NCBI GenBank assembly: GCA_020342025.1
Contig: CP070840.1
Span: 4,059,598 to 4,065,249, forward strand
Source: Deltaproteobacteria bacterium
GTDB taxonomy: Bacteria; Desulfobacterota; DSM-4660; Desulfatiglandales; HGW-15
Direction of reading: 5' to 3'
DNA: 5,652 bases
Shown piece by piece: positions 1 through 5,200 of the stretch (positions are counted from its first letter, which is position 1; every line of letters starts with the position of its first letter). A model generated the notes under the pieces. It saw only the letters and a program-made list of their open reading frames with translations. It was not told the origin of the DNA and did not search any database. The position numbers were made by a program, and so were the translations under genes.

Positions 1-867
1 ATTTTGGCTCACCGAAAATACGAGCTCTCGGCCTATCCCAGGCCAGGTGAAAACCGTCTCTGTGAGGGCCCCTCCGTTGATGGAGAAGGCCAGACTCAGA
101 CCGACCGTTGTCACCACGGGGAGTGCAGCATTGGGTGCCGCATGATGGTCACGAATCACTTTTTCTGTTAGCCCCTTTGCGCGTGCCGTGAGAATGTAGT
201 CCTCTTTCAGGGTCTCCAACATACTGCTGCGCATGATGAGTAAATAACTGCCGAAATGAAAGAGAAAAAGGGTACCCAAAGGGAGGACCAGATGGTGGCT
301 CACGTCCAAGGCCTTTTGCCAGAATCCGGAGGAAGGATCCAGCCAAATGTCCTCGGAGACCATACCTGTTATGGGAAACCAGTCCAGTTTGTACGCAAAT
401 ATCCAGATCAGGAGCAGCGCGAGCCATGGGAGGAACAGGGTGTGCGTCACCAGTGCCCCAATGGTCATGGCTGTATCTGTTTTTTTCCCTTTGTGCCAAG
501 AAGCAATCTTGCCCAGGAAAACACCCACCAGCGCGGAAAGAATAATGGATGTGGTAAAGAGGAGAATGGTGTTGGGCAGCCGCTCCTTGATGATGTCCAG
601 CACGGGCTGCCCGTAATGAAATGAGTCACCGAAATGACCCGCAAAGAAGTTCTTCACATAATATAAGTATTGTATGTGCAGGGGCTGATCAAGACCGAGC
701 TGTGAGATCAAATGGGCGGCATCCTCGGGGGTCATGTCCGGATCCACCATCCTTGATATGGGATCTCCTGGGGCCAGGCGGAACACCACGAAAAGGACCG
801 TCAAAATCACGAAAAAGATGATGACGATTTGGGCCAGCCTCCTGCATATGTATCTCCATAAATCCAT
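1..867 (-). CDS. Peptide-type ABC transporter permease, OppB/DppB family (3' end cut by window)
   Basis: One of the two inner-membrane permease subunits of a dipeptide/oligopeptide-type ABC importer. The minus-strand frame is open from an ATG at 867 to the window edge, giving 289 residues, where the family usually has about 305-340, so roughly the last 20-45 residues are missing. Visible family marks are the N-terminus MDLWRYICRRLAQIV leading into a first membrane segment (about 14-29), then RLAPGDP at 30-36, a LGLDQPL segment near 57-63, and 'RLPNTILL' before the second membrane segment. The EAA loop that docks the ATPase is at about 223-250 (DYILTARAKGL, then NAALPVV), and ETVFTWPGIGREL follows at about 270-282. 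An in-frame TAG 18 bases upstream limits the start. No strong Shine-Dalgarno is present, only AGGAA about 12 nt upstream and an adjacent TTAGGG. It follows the binding-protein gene after 138 bp. Family certain; exact substrate unknown. Confidence 0.95.
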   Translation of the reverse strand, partial: MDLWRYICRRLAQIVIIFFVILTVLFVVFRLAPGDPISRMVDPDMTPEDAAHLISQLGLDQPLHIQYLYYVKNFFAGHFGDSFHYGQPVLDIIKERLPNTILLFTTSIILSALVGVFLGKIASWHKGKKTDTAMTIGALVTHTLFLPWLALLLIWIFAYKLDWFPITGMVSEDIWLDPSSGFWQKALDVSHHLVLPLGTLFLFHFGSYLLIMRSSMLETLKEDYILTARAKGLTEKVIRDHHAAPNAALPVVTTVGLSLAFSINGGALTETVFTWPGIGRELVFSVSQN

Positions 868-886
868 CCCTAATAAATCTTCCTAT

Positions 887-902
887 CGGTCTGGGCAGAC
901 CG
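887..902 (-). other. Short perfect hairpin between the binding-protein and permease genes
   Basis: Arms CGGTCTG and CAGACCG are perfectly complementary across a 2-nt centre (or a 6-bp stem with a 4-nt loop). The hairpin lies in the 138-bp gap between the solute-binding protein stop and the permease start, about 20 nt before the permease ATG on the transcript. No T-run follows it, so it is not a standard intrinsic terminator. A hairpin here could stabilise the 3' end of the upstream message or damp permease translation, as happens in some binding-protein-rich transporter operons; that role is inferred. Confidence 0.5.
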
Positions 903-1005
903 TTTCGCTAAAGATCCTCCAACGCACCTTCCTTGGCCACATTTCCCCATCATTTCTTTTAGTAATTTGCTCGATCAGCCATTATTTCAAATAGGCTCTC
1001 ATTTC

Positions 1006-2733
1006 TCACTTTGCCCTCACCTGACAAAAGGACCAGACATTACCGATGCCTTCCAGCATCTGCACCCACCCGCCAACCTTCTCGGTGCGGACGGCTTCGA
1101 TTAAACTCGGATTGTAAAGGGGCAGATAAGGCATATCCCTCGTAAGGATCTTTTGCATATCCCATATGAGTTTCTGTCGTTTCTCTTGATCCATGGTCCT
1201 TGCCGATTCATCGGCTATGCGATCAAAATCGGGATTCTTGTAGCCGCTCTTGTTTCCTCCCCGAATCTTATCCTGGCTGGAGTGGAAGAAGCTTCTCAGA
1301 TAATCCGGATCAAGAGAGAGTCTGCCATAGCCCAGTATAAAGGCGTCAAATTCCTGGCGAACCGAGACCTGCTCATTAAGTGCTCCGAAAGCCATGGGTT
1401 TGGCGCCGGCAGGAATACCCACTTCCCTGAGCCATTCCTGTATAATCATACCGGACATGGCGCGGGCAGGGTCATAGTCGGCCGGTGGCGTGAGGATCAT
1501 GAATTTTTCCATGGGTCGTCCATCGGGAAGTCGGATCTCCTCTCCCTTGCCCACCTTCCCTGAACTGTCCACGGGCGGTACCTTCCACGTATATCCTGCT
1601 TTACGAAGAATGTCGTAGGCCTTTGTGACCCTCTCTTGCCTGGTTAAACCGTCACCATAGGTGGGCAGGTCCGGACAATACCAGAACCGGTTGCCAGAAG
1701 GTACGACGGAGTTCATCTTGATCCCCTGTCCCTGAAGAATCCTTGAAATGATAAAGTCCTTATCCACCAGGGTGGCAATGGCCTGCCGCAAGTTTAAGTC
1801 ATTAAACGGCGGTTTCCTCACATTAAATCCCATATAGTAGAGCGCACTCCGCTCATTAATGAACAACTGGATATCCTTGTCCTTCTTCAGATCCTCAAGG
1901 TAGCCGGATTCAATGCCCCACCAGAACATGTCAATGCTGCCTTTTTTTAGCGCGAGGACGGCCGCATCGGAAGTCCCATAGAACTTGAAAATAATTCCAT
2001 CAATAAAAGGGCCCAGCTTACGCCCCTGTATCTTCTTACCCATCCCAAAAAAGAACTTGTTTTTCTCAAGGAACAGATAGGCCCCTTCTCTCCACTCCTT
2101 GATGGCAAAAGGACCGCTTCCCACAGGCTTCTCAACCCTGTGTTTGAGCAACGATGTGAGAGGTTTTTCTTTGCCCCTGGCCTCTTCCACCACCTTGACC
2201 CATTCCTTCTTCTGTACGATGGGTGTGCTCAGAGTCCTATCCAGGAACACGGCCATCGGCTCTTTCAGATAAAACTTAACCGTCCTGCTGTCCGGTGTCT
2301 CTATCTTCTCGATGAACTTCCAATAGGCGTATCTTCTGGGGACTTTAAATTCCGTGATTAAGTTCCCGGTAAACGCCACGTCCTCTGAGGTCAGTTCCGT
2401 ACCATCTGACCACTTGGCTGGCCGGAGTTTTACCGTATAGGAGAGAGTGCCCGGATCGTATACAGGCTGCTCTGCGGCCAACCAGGGGATCCGATCCAGG
2501 GTCTCAGGATCCCGGTGGTATAGGGGTTGATATGTCTGAGAGAGCACCCTGGAGGACCATCTATCGCTAGCGAGCCAGATATTGAGGGTCTTGGGTTCCT
2601 CTTTCATGCCGATTTTCATGATGCTGCCAGCCATGGCATATGAATCTACTAAGCCCATACAACCCCATATGGCTATCGTAAAAATTAGAACCGTAGTGTA
2701 TCCGTAACCATGTTTCCTCAGAGTTCGTCGCAT
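1006..2733 (-). CDS. Extracellular solute-binding protein, family 5 (peptide-type ABC importer)
   Basis: Periplasmic binding protein that captures a peptide-like or related ligand and delivers it to the permease encoded just downstream. Length is 575 residues, within the family range. The basic N-terminus MRRTLRK and hydrophobic stretch 13-29 form a signal peptide, with likely signal peptidase I cleavage after A-M-A at 35. Family marks are W-S-D-G at 108-111 with T-S-E-D-V at 115-119, VGSGPF at 204-209, FNVRKPPF with LRQA at about 303-318, and PYLPLYNP near 535. A GTG at 2757 would add eight residues. The ATG at 2733 is preferred because AAGGAGGT sits 7 nt upstream of it and the added residues would simply be the translated Shine-Dalgarno region. 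The upstream ligase gene stops 20 nt before this start, so co-transcription is likely. Ligand not predictable: family-5 proteins also bind sugars, nickel, heme and opines. Confidence 0.95.
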   Translation of the reverse strand: MRRTLRKHGYGYTTVLIFTIAIWGCMGLVDSYAMAGSIMKIGMKEEPKTLNIWLASDRWSSRVLSQTYQPLYHRDPETLDRIPWLAAEQPVYDPGTLSYTVKLRPAKWSDGTELTSEDVAFTGNLITEFKVPRRYAYWKFIEKIETPDSRTVKFYLKEPMAVFLDRTLSTPIVQKKEWVKVVEEARGKEKPLTSLLKHRVEKPVGSGPFAIKEWREGAYLFLEKNKFFFGMGKKIQGRKLGPFIDGIIFKFYGTSDAAVLALKKGSIDMFWWGIESGYLEDLKKDKDIQLFINERSALYYMGFNVRKPPFNDLNLRQAIATLVDKDFIISRILQGQGIKMNSVVPSGNRFWYCPDLPTYGDGLTRQERVTKAYDILRKAGYTWKVPPVDSSGKVGKGEEIRLPDGRPMEKFMILTPPADYDPARAMSGMIIQEWLREVGIPAGAKPMAFGALNEQVSVRQEFDAFILGYGRLSLDPDYLRSFFHSSQDKIRGGNKSGYKNPDFDRIADESARTMDQEKRQKLIWDMQKILTRDMPYLPLYNPSLIEAVRTEKVGGWVQMLEGIGNVWSFCQVRAK

Positions 2734-2740
2734 ATTTTGG

Positions 2741-2748
2741 ACCTCCTT
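2741..2748 (-). promoter_or_regulatory. Perfect Shine-Dalgarno site of the solute-binding protein gene
   Basis: The minus strand reads AAGGAGGT, the full complement of the usual 16S rRNA 3' end, 7 nt before the ATG at 2733. It decides the start over the upstream GTG at 2757. It is far stronger than the sites of the other genes here, which fits the usual need for excess binding protein over ligase and permease. Confidence 0.85.
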
Positions 2749-2753
2749 CTCCG

Positions 2754-3749
2754 TCACGCCTTACTGTACATTTCAGCCACTTTCTGCTCAATAAAATCAA
2801 TCACCTTTGCCTCAAGTTTTGCATTCTCTAGACGATTGATACGGGGGATACCCCCAGGGCTCAAACAATTGATTTCAACCAACCTGTCTGCAATGATGTC
2901 AATACCCACAAAGTAGAGACCATCCTTGACCAGTCTGTCTCTAATGGTTTCACAGATCCTCTTTTCCGCTGGCGTTACGGCATGTTTGTAGGCCCTGGCG
3001 CCCGCATGAATATTGGTGCGAAAATCCCCTTCCTTGGGCTTCCGCTTCATGGCGCCCAGGATCTCCCCGTTCAAGAGAAGTATTCTCACATCTCCGAGCT
3101 CTTGTACACCATCCAGATATGCCTGTACCATGATGGGTTCCCGATCCGGATAGTTCCGGAAGGCCTGTACGTAGTAATTGATCAGGGAGTTCAGATTTTC
3201 CCTGTCTCGAACGCTCACTTTAATCACCCCTTCCCCGCCATATCTCCGAAGGGGCTTGACAACCATGGACCCGCCGAAGTCATCGACAATTTTCCTCAGT
3301 CGCATGGGGTCCCTGGAGATATGGGTCTCAGGGATAATTTCAGGAAAATTGAGGGTATAAAGCTTGCTGTTGGCCAGGACCTGCCCAGCTGTACTGTTTA
3401 TCATAAAGACGCGGTCATTTACCGGCGCCAAAAACTCCATGGTTTGGTAAATAAGGGGGGGATTTTTTCTCAAAAACAGGGCGTCAAGATCCGTGATGTT
3501 TTCGAATATGAGTTCATCCTTTTTTAGACAATTAATCAGAGAGCGCCAGTACCTTTTCATGGATAGATTGGGGGGCACGGTGATGTTGCGCATTCGAGCC
3601 ACCACTTCGTTCTTTCGAATATAGACGTCATGGGGCTCCAGAAAGAATACGGTATGTCCCCTCTGATTACACTCATACATCAGGTGACTGGTGGTCTCGT
3701 TCAGGGGATTGATGGAGTCCAGTCTATCCATTAAGAAGGCTATTTGCAT
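2754..3749 (-). CDS. ATP-grasp ligase related to glutathione synthetase (GshB-like)
   Basis: Cytoplasmic ATP-grasp enzyme expected to form an acyl-phosphate and then an amide bond; 331 residues against 316 for E. coli GshB. The N-terminal pre-ATP-grasp domain begins QIAFLMDRLDSIN, parallel to GshB IKLGIVMDPIANIN, and carries DLDALFLRKNPP at about 87-98. The central domain has VVKPLRRYGGEGV at 163-175 (nucleotide-binding lysine and glycine-rich loop) and D-V-R at 220-222. The C-terminal part has GLYFVGIDII at 277-286 and E292-I-N294, the metal-binding pair. Two differences stand out: EGDFRTNIHAGAR at 240-252 resembles RimK, and SPGGIPRI at 297-304 replaces SPTCIREI of GshB. The ATG at 3749 is preferred over a GTG at 3758 because it matches the family N-terminus and has GGGGTG upstream. 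It overlaps the preceding ligase gene by 10 bp, indicating coupled translation. Whether it makes glutathione is doubtful. Confidence 0.92.
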   Translation of the reverse strand: MQIAFLMDRLDSINPLNETTSHLMYECNQRGHTVFFLEPHDVYIRKNEVVARMRNITVPPNLSMKRYWRSLINCLKKDELIFENITDLDALFLRKNPPLIYQTMEFLAPVNDRVFMINSTAGQVLANSKLYTLNFPEIIPETHISRDPMRLRKIVDDFGGSMVVKPLRRYGGEGVIKVSVRDRENLNSLINYYVQAFRNYPDREPIMVQAYLDGVQELGDVRILLLNGEILGAMKRKPKEGDFRTNIHAGARAYKHAVTPAEKRICETIRDRLVKDGLYFVGIDIIADRLVEINCLSPGGIPRINRLENAKLEAKVIDFIEQKVAEMYSKA

Positions 3750-4633
3750 CCCGCCCACCCCGTTATGCTAGTCACATATTTCATGATTTCAATGGCCATA
3801 TCTTTTCCCGTGCATCTTTCCATGCCCTTGAAACCAGGGGAGTAATTCACATCCACGACCCTAAACATCCCCTCACTCTCCTCTATCATATCCACCCCTG
3901 AAATAGCAAGTCCCAGGGCCTTGGCCGATATTATGGCCAGGTCGCACATGGCCCTCGTTGGGCGGACCTTCTCTGCCCGACCCTTGAGATGGATATTCGC
4001 CCTGAAATCCCCCTGTCTGGGGATCAATGACATGGCCCCTATGACTCTGTTGCCCACGACCATGATTCGAATATCTCTCCTCGTTTCTGGTGGGATGAAT
4101 TTCTGAATCAAAAGCCCTTGGCTCCGATCTAGAAAACGATCCAGAAGGGGCCTATGTTTTTCTGGGGCATCAATGAGGAATACGCCACTCCCCTGCCGAC
4201 TGTTGGGGACCTTTATGACGAGGGGAAAGCCCCCGAGTTTTGCCGCAGCCGTTTCAAAATTGGACCAGTTACTCGCATACGCTGACTCAGGAATGGGGAC
4301 ACCGTTCTTGAAAAGGGTTTGGAGGCTAAGAAACTTGTTTCTGGCCAGAAGAATGGACTGAAAACTATTGATGACCGGGATACCCAGAAGTTCAAAATGA
4401 CGTATCATCGTCAGGCCATACCCCTTGATAGTGGCTCCCAACCTGGGCAGAATTACATCTGCGCGAAGGTGTCTTCTCAGATGATCTATCCTCAAACCCT
4501 GATCGTCCACCCCCATAAATAGCCTTCCTGGATGAACAAGGATCGCCTCGTGTTTCAGGTCCCTTGCAGCCTCCATTAGCCTTCTGTTAGGATGATATCG
4601 ATGGTTTTTAATACTGAGTATTCCGATGCGCAT
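3740..4633 (-). CDS. RimK-like ATP-grasp carboxylate-amine ligase
   Basis: First gene of the operon; 297 residues, near the 300 of E. coli RimK, the ligase that adds glutamate to ribosomal protein S6. MRIGILSIK at the N-terminus matches RimK MKIAILS. Further matches are DVILPRLGATIKGYG at 59-73 (RimK AVIPRIGTAITFYG), FELLG at 80-84, the P-loop-like NSRQGSGV at 144-151 after the ATP-binding lysine K141, DIRIMVVG at 187-194, GDFRANIH at 208-215, GVDMI at 246-250, and DVNYSPGFKGME at 261-272. The last motif has Asp where RimK has Glu in the metal-binding pair, with the Asn kept. The ATG at 4633 fits family alignment and has GAGAAG 7 nt upstream; ATGs at 4639 and 4672 are in frame, but the latter has its G-tract only 1 nt away. 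With no ribosomal context and a second ligase beside it, a small-molecule substrate is more likely than S6 (inference). Confidence 0.92.
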   Translation of the reverse strand: MRIGILSIKNHRYHPNRRLMEAARDLKHEAILVHPGRLFMGVDDQGLRIDHLRRHLRADVILPRLGATIKGYGLTMIRHFELLGIPVINSFQSILLARNKFLSLQTLFKNGVPIPESAYASNWSNFETAAAKLGGFPLVIKVPNSRQGSGVFLIDAPEKHRPLLDRFLDRSQGLLIQKFIPPETRRDIRIMVVGNRVIGAMSLIPRQGDFRANIHLKGRAEKVRPTRAMCDLAIISAKALGLAISGVDMIEESEGMFRVVDVNYSPGFKGMERCTGKDMAIEIMKYVTSITGWAGCK

Positions 4634-4679
4634 GGTCATGCTTCTCTGGCTTGTTGCCTTGAGCGTTGTCATTCCCCCA

Positions 4680-4716
4680 AAACGAGATATCCAGTAATCT
4701 TAACCACTTCTCGTTT
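4680..4716 (-). promoter_or_regulatory. Inverted repeat in the operon leader
   Basis: Perfect 8-bp arms AAACGAGA (4680-4687) and TCTCGTTT (4709-4716) are separated by 21 bp. They lie downstream of the predicted -10 box and before the first ligase gene, so they would be in the 5' leader of the transcript. This could be an RNA stem near the ribosome-binding region or a DNA operator for a dimeric repressor; the sequence does not distinguish them. The G-tract GGGGG immediately follows the stem on the transcript. Confidence 0.5.
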
Positions 4717-4734
4717 CTTTGGACTTTTGCCCGG

Positions 4735-4763
4735 ATGGTAGGAAAAAACATGAGGGTTGTCAA
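4735..4763 (-). promoter_or_regulatory. Sigma70-type promoter of the ligase-transporter operon
   Basis: Reading the minus strand, TTGACA (4758-4763, perfect -35) is followed by exactly 17 bp and TACCAT (4735-4740, four of six matches to TATAAT). A start of transcription at the A at about 4728 would give a leader of about 95 nt to the ATG at 4633. The position, just upstream of the first minus-strand gene with nothing else between, supports the call. No second promoter is apparent within the operon. Confidence 0.65.
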
Positions 4764-4831
4764 TCCACAAAGCCATTGGTAGAAATATCAGTCAAAGGCC
4801 TATATTTCGGTTTTTCCTTCGAGGTGAAGCT

Positions 4832-4851
4832 CCCTGCGCTTCCGGGCAGGG
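4832..4851. repeat. Hairpin, 6-bp stem
   Basis: CCCTGC (4832-4837) and GCAGGG (4846-4851) form a perfect stem around an 8-nt loop. It is the first of a run of palindromes reaching to 5176. No T-run follows on either strand, so it is not a terminator. Confidence 0.45.
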
Positions 4852-4870
4852 CATCTCATGAATTCTGGAA

Positions 4871-4898
4871 ACGCCCCCATCGCCTGAAAATGGGGCGT
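4871..4898. repeat. Hairpin, 9-bp stem with one bulge
   Basis: The left arm 4871-4880 (ACGCCCCCAT) pairs with 4890-4898 (ATGGGGCGT) with one unpaired C and a 9-nt loop. The left arm and loop also form one copy of a degenerate direct repeat whose other copy is at 4971-4988. On the minus strand only a three-T stretch follows, too weak to call a terminator. Confidence 0.55.
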
Positions 4899-4988
4899 GG
4901 TTGCGGGCCAACCGAGGGCATGGGGGTCTCTTTTCAAGACCGCAACCCAAAAGAGGCCTGTCACGCTTACCGCCCCCCATGGCCTGAA
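4872..4988. repeat. Degenerate direct repeat pair inside the structured region
   Basis: CGCCCCCATCGCCTGAA at 4872-4888 and CGCCCCCCATGGCCTGAA at 4971-4988 differ by one inserted C and one substitution, with start points 99 bp apart. The repeat interleaves with the larger inverted repeat, suggesting the region grew by partial duplications or is a decayed repetitive element. Confidence 0.5.
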
Positions 4989-5140
4989 CAATGCTCACCG
5001 GGCAGGCACAGAGGAGGCCCGTCATTCATGCCACCTTGCGCTGTGGGGCTTGCACCATAATGATGTCGGAATTTGGTGCCGTCACATTAAATACCGGGCA
5101 AATGGTTGCCGGCTTGAAAAGAGACCCCCATGTCCCCGGT
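4911..5140. repeat. 230-bp segment bounded by 37-bp imperfect inverted repeats
   Basis: The arm 4911-4947 is the reverse complement of 5104-5140 at 33 of 37 positions. The core of 20 (CTTGAAAAGAGACCCCCATG on the plus strand at 5113-5132) is exact. The left arm also closes a smaller hairpin: GGTTGCGG (4899-4906) with CCGCAACC (4940-4947). The right arm overlaps a 7-bp stem with one bulged G at 5094-5112. The 156 bp between the arms hold no credible gene. Arms of this size around a short non-coding core fit a miniature inverted-repeat element or a decayed insertion sequence, but I see no clear target-site duplication at the ends. Confidence 0.75.
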
Positions 5141-5156
5141 AAGGGATGCCGTTTAT

Positions 5157-5176
5157 CCCCGCCCTAAAGAGCGGGG
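5157..5176. repeat. GC-rich hairpin ahead of the GNAT-like gene
   Basis: CCCCGC (5157-5162) pairs with GCGGGG (5171-5176) around an 8-nt loop containing CTAAAG. TATTCT follows on the plus strand, which is not a proper T-run, so a terminator call is weak. Hairpins of the form CCCCGCCC-TAAAG-GCGGGG are common near the ends of IS200/IS605-type elements, so it may mark the right boundary of a mobile remnant. It lies 24 bp before the ATG at 5201. Confidence 0.5.
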
Positions 5177-5200
5177 TATTCTAGCATAGTCTGGTAAAGT

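Larger units (their letters stand above)
4634..5200. other. Divergent intergenic region, about 560 bp, no convincing gene
   Basis: This stretch separates the minus-strand ligase gene from the plus-strand GNAT gene. Its left part (4634-4763) carries the leader and promoter of the minus-strand operon. Its right part (about 4830-5180) is packed with inverted repeats, a degenerate direct repeat and G/C-tract hairpins. Open frames of 60-113 codons exist on both strands, but they contradict each other, lack Shine-Dalgarno sites and resemble no family I know. No convincing plus-strand promoter for the GNAT gene could be read: TATTCT (5177-5182) and TAGCAT (5182-5187) are possible -10 boxes but have no matching -35. 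Confidence 0.7.

Noticed and set aside
149..624. Open frames on both strands (149-499 minus, 256-624 plus)
   Set aside because: Both are out-of-frame shadows of the permease gene, whose true frame is open across the whole of 1-867.
870..953. A 27-codon minus-strand frame (starting at tandem ATGs) ending just before the permease start
   Set aside because: No convincing Shine-Dalgarno, unremarkable composition, and it overlaps the 887-902 palindrome; most likely chance.
2640..2733. Lipoprotein signal (I-W-G-C at residues 22-25) in the solute-binding protein
   Set aside because: Trp at the -2 position of the would-be lipobox is atypical, and an A-M-A cleavage site at 33-35 explains the N-terminus better.
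2982..3527. A 181-codon plus-strand open frame
   Set aside because: Lies wholly inside the GshB-like gene on the other strand, which has clear family motifs; it is an antisense shadow.
4800..5025. Two minus-strand open frames of 63 and 77 codons in the repeat region
   Set aside because: They overlap each other in different frames, lack Shine-Dalgarno sites and owe their openness to the GC-rich repeats. The peptide likeness between repeat arms is reported as a finding, not as a gene.
4719..5060. A 113-codon plus-strand open frame across the repeat region
   Set aside because: It runs through the promoter, hairpins and inverted repeat, has no recognisable domain or ribosome-binding site, and conflicts with equally long frames on the other strand.
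4820..5180. CRISPR array
   Set aside because: Repeats are inverted or few and irregularly spaced; there is no regular direct-repeat and spacer pattern and no cas gene.
5157..5182. Intrinsic terminator after the GC-rich hairpin
   Set aside because: Only TATTCT follows rather than a T-run, and no plus-strand gene lies upstream in the window to be terminated.
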